Shown piece after piece: positions 33,521-42,794 of a DNA stretch of 46,010 nucleotides (position 1 is its first letter; every line of letters begins with the position of its first letter). The position numbers and the translations under genes were made by a program. The notes beneath the pieces were generated by a model. It was not told where the DNA came from. It worked only from the letters and a program-made list of their open reading frames with translations, and made no database searches. Origin of the DNA: a virus; the IMG/VR virus record IMGVR_UViG_3300005265_000744, positions 1 to 46,010 of that record; one strand, given 5' to 3'.

Positions 33521-34014
33521 CACTCAGTTTCTGTTCCCTCCTCCTCTTCCTCAAATAGGAACTTCACAATTATCTCGCTTATGATCATTTTTGCAGTCTC
33601 ATTAATCTCGATAAGTGCATTCTTGCCCTTACTAGATTTATAGTCTTTTGCAACTTTCATTAGCAGATCAAGATACTCGTTTTCACCACCAAAGACTCTT
33701 TCTTTCAATTCCTCTATCCTCTCTTTTAGCAGAGAAAACTTCTCGTCTGAGGGATCAAGTATAAACTCACTGACAGATCTCACAAACTTGTAGATATACC
33801 ATGAGCACTTGTCTAGACGTGGTAACTGCTTTTTCTCCTTAGGCCTCCTGATTGTTGTCTCTAGTAACTCAATTGCACGGAGTATTGTTCGCCAATACGA
33901 CCTTTCTCCTAGCTTCTTCGTCAATTTCTCGATCCTATCACGTAGCTCTACTGGTACCTTGATGTTGGTTAGCTTGACCTTCTCCGAGCTTGTGGTCCTT
34001 GTTGTCTTGCTCAT
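33520..34014 (-). CDS. Ribbon-helix-helix-type regulator, about 164 residues
   Basis: The region about residues 10-45 (LTNIKVPVELRDRIEKLTKKLG, then RTILRAIELLETTI) shows the strand-helix-helix order of MetJ/Arc regulators. A charged helical C-terminal domain with an acidic tail follows. It starts at ATG 34014; an upstream GTG (34032) is in frame. The class D palindrome lies across the promoter next to the start, suggesting autoregulation, and the same palindrome occurs at 45697. The membrane protein gene follows by TGATG coupling. Confidence 0.7.
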   Translation of the reverse strand: MSKTTRTTSSEKVKLTNIKVPVELRDRIEKLTKKLGERSYWRTILRAIELLETTIRRPKEKKQLPRLDKCSWYIYKFVRSVSEFILDPSDEKFSLLKERIEELKERVFGGENEYLDLLMKVAKDYKSSKGKNALIEINETAKMIISEIIVKFLFEEEEEGTETE

Positions 34015-34033
34015 GTGTCTACCTGTGGACACA
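34014..34033. promoter_or_regulatory. Class D palindrome at the regulator promoter
   Basis: TGTGTC and GACACA arms are separated by 8 bases. The site overlaps the start of the regulator gene, just downstream of the TTAAAG TATA-like box at about 34050-34056 that also serves the divergent helicase gene. A second copy with the same arms and spacing lies at 45697-45716. Confidence 0.75.
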
Positions 34034-34077
34034 TAGTTGGATACAAGCTTTAAGCTTTACTTTCTTAAACCAGCAAG

Positions 34078-36012
34078 TTGGATAATATAACTGAGCACAG
34101 CGTGGTTAGGCTACAAATAGAGCTACAAGAAGTCAGGAAGTATCTACGTGAATTTGCCGAGAGATATAGAAGAGAGGTCCTAGCTTATAGACGATTTGCA
34201 ACTTACTTGACATGGCAGGACCTATTTACATCACTTGATTTCAAGAGACCCTCAATCGTAATTATTGAGTCTGGTAATGGTACAGGTAAAACGCAGAGTG
34301 CTTGTGATCTTGTAGCAATACTATCATCTGTAGAGTTCTTTGACAGAATCTACATACTTGAGCATACACATAGTGCCTGTGCCAACGTTGAGAATAAGCT
34401 TGCAGCACAGGGAATCAGAGTTATTCATTACTATGGACTTGAGTCAGGATGTAAAAACCGAAAACTGCTACAGAAAGCAAATAGACTCTGTGGCGTACCC
34501 AGCCTAGCTTGTAAGGTTTGTCCATACTTCAAGGAAAAGCACAAGGCAGCATACAAAATTGTAGAGGAAATTGTCACAGGAAAACTCTCAACAATGGCAC
34601 TTGCGGCAGAACACTCTGTTTGCTACTTGCCACTGCTCAAAGCATTTATCTTCAATCCAAGCATGGACGATAAGCTAAGGGTTCGTCCAATTATCGTAGT
34701 TCCGTACCAAGTCTTCGCAACCACAGTTGCTATTACTAGATTTACTAAGTATAGAGAGAGGCAGGCAAAAGAGCGCAGAGTCCTGATGATACTTGACGAA
34801 AGTGATGAGATGTTCTACTCGGGATTCAAGGTTGAGATACCAGACATAGAGCCAACAGACGAGGACAAAGACTTGCTTAAAATGTTTAGTCCAAAGACTA
34901 GACCACTTGACAAGATACTAACAATATTCGAGCAGGCAAAACAAATCTGTGAGAAGATTGTTGAAAACCGTGGCAGAGTAGATGATATGCTTGTAAAGAA
35001 GTACTACATGCTTCGTGAAGAGTTTGAGCCATTGCTAAGATCATTTGATAGGAGACGTAAGCAAATCATTAACTATGTCGTGGCAAACAAGATTAGAACA
35101 AATATCTTCATGATTGTTGATACATTAACACGATTCTTCAGCTTAATGCGACCTGACTACTCACTAAAGACATGTGAGTACCAGAATGGAATGTATGTAA
35201 TTACTGATTATGACTTTATGATTAGGTTTATGCTAGATCCAAACTATCCATACAAGAGCTTTTGGAAAATACTGCTCTCAGCTACATTCCCAACTGAAGA
35301 AATTGTAAAATCAATCTTTATTGCTCCTAGGACAAAGAAGAACATTTTGTCTGTACGTAGAAAGTTCAAGACTTATATTAACGTGTTTATAACTGCTTAT
35401 GAGATCTTTCCACTTGACATGGAGCATGTGAACCGAAACTACCTGATTGGACGTGTGTTAGATAGGATACTTGCATGCTTGTTTGATGTTGTTTACACGT
35501 ATCATTTCTATTTCAAGGAAAATGTCAATGCAATACTAATGTTCACTGGTAATAAGACACAGTTCAATGTGATTAGAAGTATCTTAAAGAAAAAGGTTAG
35601 CATATTGTATGAGGAAAAGGACTTCCTTAGAACGATGATTAAAATAGATAATGAGGTTATGGAGTTTGCAATTTCGTACTGTGGTAGTACTAAGGCAAGG
35701 TCACTTGATTTTGATCATGCAAACATTTCAATTGTACTTGCTCCGCTGCTCAGGCCACCTAGATGGGGTTACTACTGGGATATCATTGATTTTCAGAGGT
35801 CCGTAGCTGAGATTGTTCAGGCTGCAATGCGTATTGTCAGGAGTCCATGTCCACCAAAGCCTAAATTGATTGTCCTGGATTGTAGGCTACTAAAGCCATT
35901 TTACTACCGTCTATATCCCAGGTGGTTTAAGTTCTTGATTGACCATGCTTTCATTAAAACTCTTCCAAATCCAAATAGTCCATTTAATAGACGTAGACGT
36001 GTTGCTGCCTAG
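34078..36012 (+). CDS. SF2 helicase of the XPD/DinG Fe-S type
   Basis: This 644-residue protein has Walker A GNGTGKT (66-72) and a four-Cys set at C125, C138, C145 and C148 (ending in CKVCPYF), placed as in XPD/DinG 4Fe-4S domains. RPIIVVPYQVF follows (about 203-213), then Walker B LDESDE (239-244). LLSATFP is motif III-like (about 400) and QAAMRIVRSP is motif VI (about 581). XPD-type enzymes unwind DNA 5' to 3'. TTG 34078 is leaderless, with the TATA box near 34050. It begins the replication block with the 36115 gene, the primase, NrdD and PolB. The Fe-S cluster again suits an anaerobic host. Confidence 0.85.
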   Translation: MDNITEHSVVRLQIELQEVRKYLREFAERYRREVLAYRRFATYLTWQDLFTSLDFKRPSIVIIESGNGTGKTQSACDLVAILSSVEFFDRIYILEHTHSACANVENKLAAQGIRVIHYYGLESGCKNRKLLQKANRLCGVPSLACKVCPYFKEKHKAAYKIVEEIVTGKLSTMALAAEHSVCYLPLLKAFIFNPSMDDKLRVRPIIVVPYQVFATTVAITRFTKYRERQAKERRVLMILDESDEMFYSGFKVEIPDIEPTDEDKDLLKMFSPKTRPLDKILTIFEQAKQICEKIVENRGRVDDMLVKKYYMLREEFEPLLRSFDRRRKQIINYVVANKIRTNIFMIVDTLTRFFSLMRPDYSLKTCEYQNGMYVITDYDFMIRFMLDPNYPYKSFWKILLSATFPTEEIVKSIFIAPRTKKNILSVRRKFKTYINVFITAYEIFPLDMEHVNRNYLIGRVLDRILACLFDVVYTYHFYFKENVNAILMFTGNKTQFNVIRSILKKKVSILYEEKDFLRTMIKIDNEVMEFAISYCGSTKARSLDFDHANISIVLAPLLRPPRWGYYWDIIDFQRSVAEIVQAAMRIVRSPCPPKPKLIVLDCRLLKPFYYRLYPRWFKFLIDHAFIKTLPNPNSPFNRRRRVAA

Positions 36013-36099
36013 TACCAGTTAACAAATTTTGTCTATTAGTTTTATAACTCCTGAATTATCTTTGAAGAAAATAACGCTTATAAGAAAGGTAGCATAGCG

Positions 36100-36115
36100 T
36101 TTTGTAGATACAAAA
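36100..36115. promoter_or_regulatory. Class A palindrome overlapping the 36115 start
   Basis: The perfect palindrome TTTTGTA-GA-TACAAAA has as its last base the A of the ATG. The TATA box is GCTTATAAG (36076-36084), identical to that of the 2422 gene. Confidence 0.8.
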
Positions 36116-36903
36116 TGGCGTACGTCCTACCTAGCTATGTAAAGCCAAGATCAAAGATCCTGTCATGGCTAATAGCAATGGCATTACATGAGGGTGACAA
36201 CACTGAGTACATACTGGACAATGCAATAACGAGGATAACAATACGTGAGAATGTTGAGTATGCTAAGGCAGTCAGGAAGACGGCACTAGATGCGATTGCG
36301 AAAGAGGTGGTTATGAGGTACAAGGTAACAATCGAGGACTCTGCATTTATGCTTGTGCCGCTTGAGTACTTTGTAAAGAACGTTGTTGAGAGGACGATTA
36401 AGGGTACTCAGATGAATCCAGAGCTTGCGAAATTGAATGGAGAGTTCTGCATGCATGATAGTAGTGCACTTGACCTGATTCAGACAATTGTTTCAGGAAT
36501 TGACAGAGATGCATTGCCACAAATTGCAGTGCCAATGCAGTGGTTAGTCTATGTGCCAAGGCAGAAGATGCTCACGAGAATGTGCTTTGTCAGGACAATC
36601 AGGGGTAACGTAGTCGTAAGACCATTTACACCAAGAAACCTGCTACTTGAGGTTGATGGAGAGATCGAGATTGAGAGTCCTGAGACAATGTCGCTAGAGA
36701 AGTTCAAGCGTGCCATTCTAATCAAGGAAAAAGTCAATGACGAGTGGCGAAGGCTAGTAGCTGAAACAGCCCTAGAGGAAGCATTCGAAGAGATCAGTGT
36801 TGGTCCAACAGCAAAGCCAATCACAGAGCAGATCAGAGAGACAAAGACAGAGGGTAAGATTCAGACAGGTCAAGGCACAACACAGGTAGAGGTAGAGGAG
36901 TAG
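36115..36903 (+). CDS. Hypothetical replication-block protein, 262 residues
   Basis: I do not recognise this protein. It has a mixed alpha/beta body and a flexible, Thr/Glu/Gln-rich acidic tail (about residues 225-262, ending VEVEE). An acidic disordered tail after a globular body is a common layout of single-strand-binding proteins, and its place between helicase and primase fits such a role. No OB-fold motif can be shown. The TATA box and class A operator are identical in form to those of the 2422 gene. Confidence 0.7.
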   Translation: MAYVLPSYVKPRSKILSWLIAMALHEGDNTEYILDNAITRITIRENVEYAKAVRKTALDAIAKEVVMRYKVTIEDSAFMLVPLEYFVKNVVERTIKGTQMNPELAKLNGEFCMHDSSALDLIQTIVSGIDRDALPQIAVPMQWLVYVPRQKMLTRMCFVRTIRGNVVVRPFTPRNLLLEVDGEIEIESPETMSLEKFKRAILIKEKVNDEWRRLVAETALEEAFEEISVGPTAKPITEQIRETKTEGKIQTGQGTTQVEVEE

Positions 36904-36924
36904 GTGACTCAAACCATTCCATCT

Positions 36925-36949
36925 TACTACACCTAGCTCAAGTGTAGTA
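36925..36949. promoter_or_regulatory. Class C palindrome upstream of the primase gene
   Basis: Arms TACTACACCT and AAGTGTAGTA flank a short centre. The element shares 23 of 25 bases with the one at 17931-17955 and lies 23 bases before ATG 36973. It links primase and the DpdA-like enzyme in one regulatory group. Confidence 0.75.
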
Positions 36950-36972
36950 GATTCCTCTTTGGGATTCCAAAT

Positions 36973-38379
36973 ATGTCCTCTTCTCTTAAGCTTCTTGAAT
37001 CTCTCCTAGACCCAAATAGGTACATTCTCTTTCTAAAGACAATTCATAAGCTGAGGGACAAAGTTCCTGAGGTTGAGGATTGGTTAGCATTCTTCAACAA
37101 CGACGTTATCGAGTTTGAAAGAACATTTGAACAGATTGCACGTAGTTTACTTGCTAGAAAGCAGGAGGTCCTCTATCCACCACAAGTAATTCCAATTCCC
37201 TGCTATCCATTCACAAAGAGGCCGATGATACAATGGCTAGAACTTCAAGCAAGAGAGCCGACTGATGAGCCTGTGATTGACATTAGGTACTACTGTGCTA
37301 GGTTGGGCAACTTGATTAATGTTGCATTCCTGACAAAGAGGTTTATCGTAATTGATGTCGACACTAAGAACGAGGAGTTGAGACGGATTGCAGATGTTGA
37401 GACTAGGCGTGGACTGCACATCATCAGATTCCTAGACAAATATCAGGCAGTAAAGATTAAGCTAATACTAAGGCTAGGAGATAGGACCTACAAGGAGGAA
37501 GGATTCAAGGTTGTGCTCTACTCAGGAGTTGAGAAAACTCGTCCTGATGAAACACCTGTTGCCGATATCAGATCTGGTCCGTTCTTCTACGTCATGTATC
37601 CTGTACAAACACGATACTTGGTATTCGAACAGACACCACAGGGACGTAAAGTGACAGTAAAGGCATATAAGCTAATTTCAAATGTTGCATACAACGCATT
37701 CAAGTCAGCAGACCTTGAGCCGATTAGAGCTAGTCTAAATGAAATCGAGCAGCTTATCCAAAAGGTCGTAGAAATAATGCTACCTAATGTTAAGATCGAG
37801 AGGATCGAGCTTGAGCCATATGAAAACGTCCCTTTTCAAGAATTGAACCTAAGTGAGGGTACAGGAGTACCAAAGCGCGAGTCCAAGTACAATCAAAACC
37901 CTAGGTCTTTACCTGGACTCCTAACATTTGAGCAGTTCAAGGCAATTATTGAGAGGCACAAGGAAATAGCTCCTGTCTGTCTATATAAATGCTTGTTTGA
38001 GTCATTGCCACGAGGTGTTAAGTTTTTCCACGGTCAATTTCTGAGAGCAATACTACCGTACTTTGTCAAGCTTGATGAAGAGGAATTGAAAAAGGTGATC
38101 GAGGATTGGTGTATCAGGAATGCAGACAAGAAGTCAGATTGGACACGGGTAAAGTACTATTGGCTATATTTTACAGGAAAACTAAATATTGATGGAAAAG
38201 TGTACAGAGTTGCTTCACATCTAATACCAAATTCTGACTCATTTACAACATTTGAACAGTTGGGTTACTGTGAACGATGTATTTTAAAGAGTCAGTGTCT
38301 TGGAAAAAATCCAAGAGAGAGGTTTAAACTTATTCTACACCATGTTGAACAGATAATTATTAGAGAGTTAGGACTTTAG
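36973..38379 (+). CDS. Archaeo-eukaryotic-type primase/PrimPol with Cys-rich C-terminal domain
   Basis: This 468-residue protein has the PrimPol core. KRP-x4-W (82-88) is followed by FIVIDVD (124-130) with the metal-binding D128/D130, TRRGLHI (144-150) with H149, and ADIRSG (197-202) with D198. The C-terminal half (about 310-468) has a helical domain and Cys at CLYKC, DWC and CERC-x4-QC. It resembles PriCT domains and possibly the 4Fe-4S domain of the large primase subunit. It would make primers, or DNA, for the PolB at 40315. The class C palindrome lies upstream. Confidence 0.85.
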   Translation: MSSSLKLLESLLDPNRYILFLKTIHKLRDKVPEVEDWLAFFNNDVIEFERTFEQIARSLLARKQEVLYPPQVIPIPCYPFTKRPMIQWLELQAREPTDEPVIDIRYYCARLGNLINVAFLTKRFIVIDVDTKNEELRRIADVETRRGLHIIRFLDKYQAVKIKLILRLGDRTYKEEGFKVVLYSGVEKTRPDETPVADIRSGPFFYVMYPVQTRYLVFEQTPQGRKVTVKAYKLISNVAYNAFKSADLEPIRASLNEIEQLIQKVVEIMLPNVKIERIELEPYENVPFQELNLSEGTGVPKRESKYNQNPRSLPGLLTFEQFKAIIERHKEIAPVCLYKCLFESLPRGVKFFHGQFLRAILPYFVKLDEEELKKVIEDWCIRNADKKSDWTRVKYYWLYFTGKLNIDGKVYRVASHLIPNSDSFTTFEQLGYCERCILKSQCLGKNPRERFKLILHHVEQIIIRELGL

Positions 38380-38392
38380 CAAAGCCTAATTT

Positions 38393-40243
38393 TCATAAGA
38401 GTGAAATCATGTCGGTCCTCGACGCAAACTCTGCTCGTCTACCTGCGTTCCAGTTCCTAACAGGTCTATAGTATCCTACGATCCTTGACCACTGCTCAAC
38501 CTTGTTGCTTCCACACTTTGGACATGTCCAAAATAGCTCCGTGGCTCTATAGCCACAGTTGAGGCAGATTGTCTGTGTTGGTGTGTAGCTAATGTAGACT
38601 ACATCTACACTTTCCAGTATATCTAGCATTAGCTTCTTGACGTTCTCTGGTTCTACAGGCCTGTGGACAAATATGTGCTTCATGACACCTCCAGTGAACA
38701 GCTTCTGGATCTTGCCTTCGATCGTAATCTGTGTAGATAGCCTATACGTTGTGTATGGTGGTGTGATCTGTGACGTGTAGAAGACCTCTTCAGTTCCTGT
38801 AAATGGATCCTTTGCTCTTGGTATGAAGTCTCGAAACTCAGGATAGCGCTCATAGTCAAGTAGTGCAAGCCTGTAGCTAGATGACTCTGATGGTGCCTGC
38901 TCTAGGTTATATAGGACTCCATCCTCAAACTCAAGTTCGTCAAGCAGCTTATTGATGAACTCGAAAGTCTTTCTATACACGATGATGATCTCTCTTGCTC
39001 TTTCAATTCCACTTGGTGTAATCTCTCGGTACCAGAGCTTTGGATCGTTTAGGATTATGGCAACGTACTCTGCTAGTCCTGTAACAGCAATTGTGTTGTA
39101 GTAGTACTTGAATGGATTATATGGGTCAATGTACTCGCGCGTCAGTGGGTAGAATCCTCTCAGATGTAGGAACCTGTACCTTGACCTCAGTATGTTCAGG
39201 ACTCTTGCAGCCTCTAGAATTAGGTCTGGTAAATAATCAAAGACGAACTTCTCAGCATCACCACGCTTCAATCCCTCAAGAGCAAGCCGAGGCAGATTGA
39301 TCGTAACATAGTTAATACTGCCTGCGCTTGGTGGGAGAGCCCATATGCCACGGCTCATGTGTAGGTACTCCATGACTTTTCTAGTATTAGCAGTCAATCT
39401 GCAGCAAAAACTGAAGATTCCTGTTCTGTCCGTAATCAGCGAGTTTAGGAAGTAGAATGAGCCTCTCTCAGCCACAACTTTCCAGAATAGTTGGTCTAGC
39501 TCTGGATCCTCCTCTAAAATCTTCAGGAACCTTCGTGTGACAATTACTGTTGGTATTGGAAATGTGAATGGTCTGCCATATGCATCACCTTCTAGTAGGA
39601 CCTCACATAGTGCCTTTAGGATTAGCTTTGCTTCATCAATGTAGTCTCCTAGCTTGCCAACGACTCGGCCTTCTACATAGGCTGGAGCCTCATACATAGA
39701 TTCGACACCAATTGCAATAATGATGTTGCTAAATGGCGACTGGTAGCCTAGCTTAACTGTGTAGTTCAGGTTGTAGATGAATCTCTGGATGTTCTGCTTG
39801 ATTGTCTTGTAGTCTAGCTTGTCCTTAGCCACGAATGGTGCTAGGTACAGATCAATTGCATGTAGGCCTACAGCTCCTGTTCTCTCCTGTGACATCATCA
39901 TAATGAAGTTAGCTAGCTGATCAACTGCGCTGTCTAGATGCTTTGGTGGCTTGGATATTACAGCAGGTGTGATCAACCCTTTCTGCAGCACTCTAGCTGT
40001 ATCGACACCACAGCAGTATGGCTTCCACCATGCACCATCATTCAACTTGTTTATGTGAAACCAGCCCTCGACATGTAACCTGCGTGCTGTCTCTGGTAAC
40101 TGCTCAAGTACTTCCTCGACAGTTAGCTTAGCAAATGCATAGCCGACGAAGTGGCTGACGCTGTAGTTGGTGTTTGCGTTTTCTTGTATGTCCCATGACC
40201 TTTTTAGAAGATATTCTCGCTCAATCTCGCTTATTTTTGGCAT
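38393..40243 (-). CDS. nrdD: Anaerobic (class III) ribonucleoside-triphosphate reductase
   Basis: This 616-residue protein shows NENANTNYSVS-like sequence near the N-terminus (ENANTNYSVS), YCCGVD and FCCRLTANTRKV with the candidate active-site Cys, and GSINYVTINLPR. The zinc site is CLNC...CPKC (C560, C563, C574, C577). The glycyl-radical segment is RIVGYYRPVRNWNAGRR (G590). It makes dNTPs from NTPs without oxygen. The N-terminal ATP-cone of most cellular NrdD is missing, so dATP feedback should be lost. No NrdG activase gene is seen, so the host enzyme is probably used. The TATA-like CTTATATAC (40255-40263) lies in the gap shared with the divergent PolB gene. Confidence 0.93.
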   Translation of the reverse strand: MPKISEIEREYLLKRSWDIQENANTNYSVSHFVGYAFAKLTVEEVLEQLPETARRLHVEGWFHINKLNDGAWWKPYCCGVDTARVLQKGLITPAVISKPPKHLDSAVDQLANFIMMMSQERTGAVGLHAIDLYLAPFVAKDKLDYKTIKQNIQRFIYNLNYTVKLGYQSPFSNIIIAIGVESMYEAPAYVEGRVVGKLGDYIDEAKLILKALCEVLLEGDAYGRPFTFPIPTVIVTRRFLKILEEDPELDQLFWKVVAERGSFYFLNSLITDRTGIFSFCCRLTANTRKVMEYLHMSRGIWALPPSAGSINYVTINLPRLALEGLKRGDAEKFVFDYLPDLILEAARVLNILRSRYRFLHLRGFYPLTREYIDPYNPFKYYYNTIAVTGLAEYVAIILNDPKLWYREITPSGIERAREIIIVYRKTFEFINKLLDELEFEDGVLYNLEQAPSESSSYRLALLDYERYPEFRDFIPRAKDPFTGTEEVFYTSQITPPYTTYRLSTQITIEGKIQKLFTGGVMKHIFVHRPVEPENVKKLMLDILESVDVVYISYTPTQTICLNCGYRATELFWTCPKCGSNKVEQWSRIVGYYRPVRNWNAGRRAEFASRTDMISLL

Positions 40244-40293
40244 GCTTGTTACAGAGTATATAAGTAGGAAAGGCTAATTTAGGTTAACACTCG

Positions 40294-40309
40294 TTTTATA
40301 GATAGAAAC
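40294..40309. promoter_or_regulatory. Class A palindrome upstream of PolB
   Basis: TTTTATA-GA-TAGAAAC lies 5 bases before ATG 40315. Its right arm is the exact complement of the GTTTCTA arm seen at 5832 and 42795. Confidence 0.65.
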
Positions 40310-40314
40310 TAGGC

Positions 40315-42735
40315 ATGATTGTAGATGCAAAAATTGACTACAGAGCAAAGAGACTAATACTGATCCAGGACCAAGGACTACCAGACACACTTCCTGCTAA
40401 GCGACCATACTTCTACGCAATAGTGCCAAACTGCTACAAGGGACTGTTTCTAAAACTAGTTGAGACACTACAGGACAAATACGCAGTTGAAGTTGAAGAG
40501 GACAATAAGACACCAATTGTTTACACAGGGACGAAATATGAGCCAAGCAACAACTTCACAGTATTCAGGATAATTGCAGTTAGTCCAACTCAGATTCCGA
40601 AGATATCTCAAGCAATAATGAAGCTGTACAAGAAGCTGAACATTAGGAAGGCAGCAGACAATGTACGATATATCGTCAGAAACGTAGTCGACTACAATAT
40701 CAGATTCTTTGACTCGATCCCAGCTCACTATGGCTTTGATACTCGTGTTATTCATAAGATCAGGCAGCTCAAGATGCTGCTGCTAGACGTAGAGGTAATT
40801 GAGAGTGAGCCCAAGCTAGTATCATGCTATATCTACACACCATTCGAAGAATTCAGGAAGGATGACGTGATCTCACTCAAGTTACCAGAGCAACTAGACG
40901 AGCTGCAGAAACTAATTAATAGATATAGTATTATCACAGGATTTAACCTACTAGGTTTCGACATTCCATGGCTCAAGAGAGCAGGAATCAGAATCGACCT
41001 CACGACAAAATGTGTATTTGATATTGCATTAATCTTAAACACGTATGGTGCTGGATTTCAAGTAGGTTCTGCACGTAGTCTACTAGATGTTGCACTAGTC
41101 ATGAAAAATGAGGTAGGAATATCCGACGAAGAAATCGAGCTAAAGCGAAAGGGTAGGAAAATACTAAAGTCACAGAATTGGGATGAGATCGTAAAATACA
41201 ATATTAATGACATTGGTTTAACTGTTAAGATTGAGGATCCATTCTTTGCTTTTGCTGCTTGTACATCTGCTATCACGCAGATTCCACTGTCTGAAATACA
41301 GGTGCTTAGCAGTGGCATGGTTGCTGAATATTTCTTACTAACATTCTGTGAGAGGAATGGATTTGTACCTGAGTATAGACCTACTGAAGTTGAATTGAAA
41401 GGTGAAAGAGTTTGGATAATTGGAGAAAAGAGAACATTCAAGAATGTTCTACAGGTCGACGTCAAGACAATGTATCCAGCATTCGTAAGTTATTTCAAGA
41501 TTGACCCAACACTTGTTACAGAGATTGGTCAGAAAATATCAAAGTTTGACAGAAAGAATGGACTTGGAATTGTATATTCTGCAGTTCAGCTATTTATACA
41601 ATATAGAAAGTATACTAAGCAACTTGCGAAGCAAGATAAGAAGTTCAAGTTTATGGATCATGCAGTAAAAACCATTCTAAATGCTCTTGCCTATGGAGTA
41701 CAAGGTAAGAAATCCGGTTCAGCAATAATGGGTAATCCATACTGTCCTGCTACAATCTTCTATGGAACTAGGGAGGCTCAGTTCAAAACTATTGATTATC
41801 TTTCAACAATTGGCATGTCATACAAAGAAGATCTTTTATTCAAAGTTATATATAGTGACACAGACAGTTTCTTTATAGCTTTTAATAGAAAACCTACTGA
41901 AGATGAAATCAAGGATGTTGTAAATAAGATCAATGAATTCTTGAAACAGTATGGACTTGAGGTCGATATTGAGGATGTTTGGGATGAGATGTATATCTAT
42001 AGCAAGAAGAATTATATATTGAAGAAGGGTGAAAAGATTGTTATAAAGGGTTCAGCATTAAAGATGCTTGCAAAGTCAAGGTTGCCGTCATGTATTGATA
42101 TTATTGAATTACTCAGATTACCAAGTCGTGAGGACAAGATCAAGTATATTCAAGAGCAGATTATGAACTGTGAAATTCACGAGTTATTCATAAGGACACA
42201 CATGCAGATTTGGAGAACTATTGCAAAGGATATCCAGTCTGTTAAACGTGATAAGAAGGGTCAGTCAAAGTATATCAAAGTTCTAACGCCATGGTCTGAA
42301 AAACCAACAGTTTATCTAAAGAAGTTGACTGCATCTCAGAAGCATAGTGTGAATAATGCTTGTTTGATTAAGCTTCTTATTGATGGTAACGGTATATTTG
42401 AGCTTGAGAATTATACTGCTTTTGATATTGTTGAGACCTTTGTACTAAAGACTGATGATATTGGCTTGAAAGCACTGCCATACGAGCTTCTAATATTTGA
42501 TGAAAAACTGTATGGAGTTACACTACATGATGCTAAATATGTGATTGTTGATGGAAGCGAAATTAAGGAAATTCCGGCTGCTTACTCTCCAGACATGGTC
42601 AAGTCTAGACGTCCTGAGATTGTACAAGTCAAGGCTAAGATACAGCTCAAGAAGTTGGATATTGATGAGGATACGCTTAGGCAGGCAGTCTTGAGGTACA
42701 CAATTAAGAAGCTTGAAGAATATGAGCTAATCTAG
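40315..42735 (+). CDS. polB: Family B DNA polymerase with 3'-5' exonuclease
   Basis: This 806-residue protein is complete. Exo I is LLDVEV (D158, E160), Exo II GFNLLGFD (209-216) and Exo III YNIND (295-299). Pol A is DVKTMYP (382-388), Pol B K452-x3-N456-x3-YG461 and Pol C YSDTDS (513-518), with a downstream KKNYILKKGEK (about 560-570). The first 150 residues match the N-terminal domain of cellular archaeal PolB. Only about 70 residues separate motifs A and B, leaving no room for the TPR1 insertion of protein-primed polymerases. It is therefore likely RNA/DNA-primed, consistent with the primase at 36973, despite the inverted terminal repeats. Confidence 0.95.
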   Translation: MIVDAKIDYRAKRLILIQDQGLPDTLPAKRPYFYAIVPNCYKGLFLKLVETLQDKYAVEVEEDNKTPIVYTGTKYEPSNNFTVFRIIAVSPTQIPKISQAIMKLYKKLNIRKAADNVRYIVRNVVDYNIRFFDSIPAHYGFDTRVIHKIRQLKMLLLDVEVIESEPKLVSCYIYTPFEEFRKDDVISLKLPEQLDELQKLINRYSIITGFNLLGFDIPWLKRAGIRIDLTTKCVFDIALILNTYGAGFQVGSARSLLDVALVMKNEVGISDEEIELKRKGRKILKSQNWDEIVKYNINDIGLTVKIEDPFFAFAACTSAITQIPLSEIQVLSSGMVAEYFLLTFCERNGFVPEYRPTEVELKGERVWIIGEKRTFKNVLQVDVKTMYPAFVSYFKIDPTLVTEIGQKISKFDRKNGLGIVYSAVQLFIQYRKYTKQLAKQDKKFKFMDHAVKTILNALAYGVQGKKSGSAIMGNPYCPATIFYGTREAQFKTIDYLSTIGMSYKEDLLFKVIYSDTDSFFIAFNRKPTEDEIKDVVNKINEFLKQYGLEVDIEDVWDEMYIYSKKNYILKKGEKIVIKGSALKMLAKSRLPSCIDIIELLRLPSREDKIKYIQEQIMNCEIHELFIRTHMQIWRTIAKDIQSVKRDKKGQSKYIKVLTPWSEKPTVYLKKLTASQKHSVNNACLIKLLIDGNGIFELENYTAFDIVETFVLKTDDIGLKALPYELLIFDEKLYGVTLHDAKYVIVDGSEIKEIPAAYSPDMVKSRRPEIVQVKAKIQLKKLDIDEDTLRQAVLRYTIKKLEEYELI

Positions 42736-42794
42736 AATTCGCCACGTCTCAATATTTGAACTAATGCCTTGTTTATAGGTAGTAATGCTTATAT

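Noticed and set aside
40315-42735. Protein-primed polymerase, suggested by linear genome with terminal repeats
   Set aside because: The motif A to motif B distance is too short for TPR1, and the N-terminal domain is of the cellular type.
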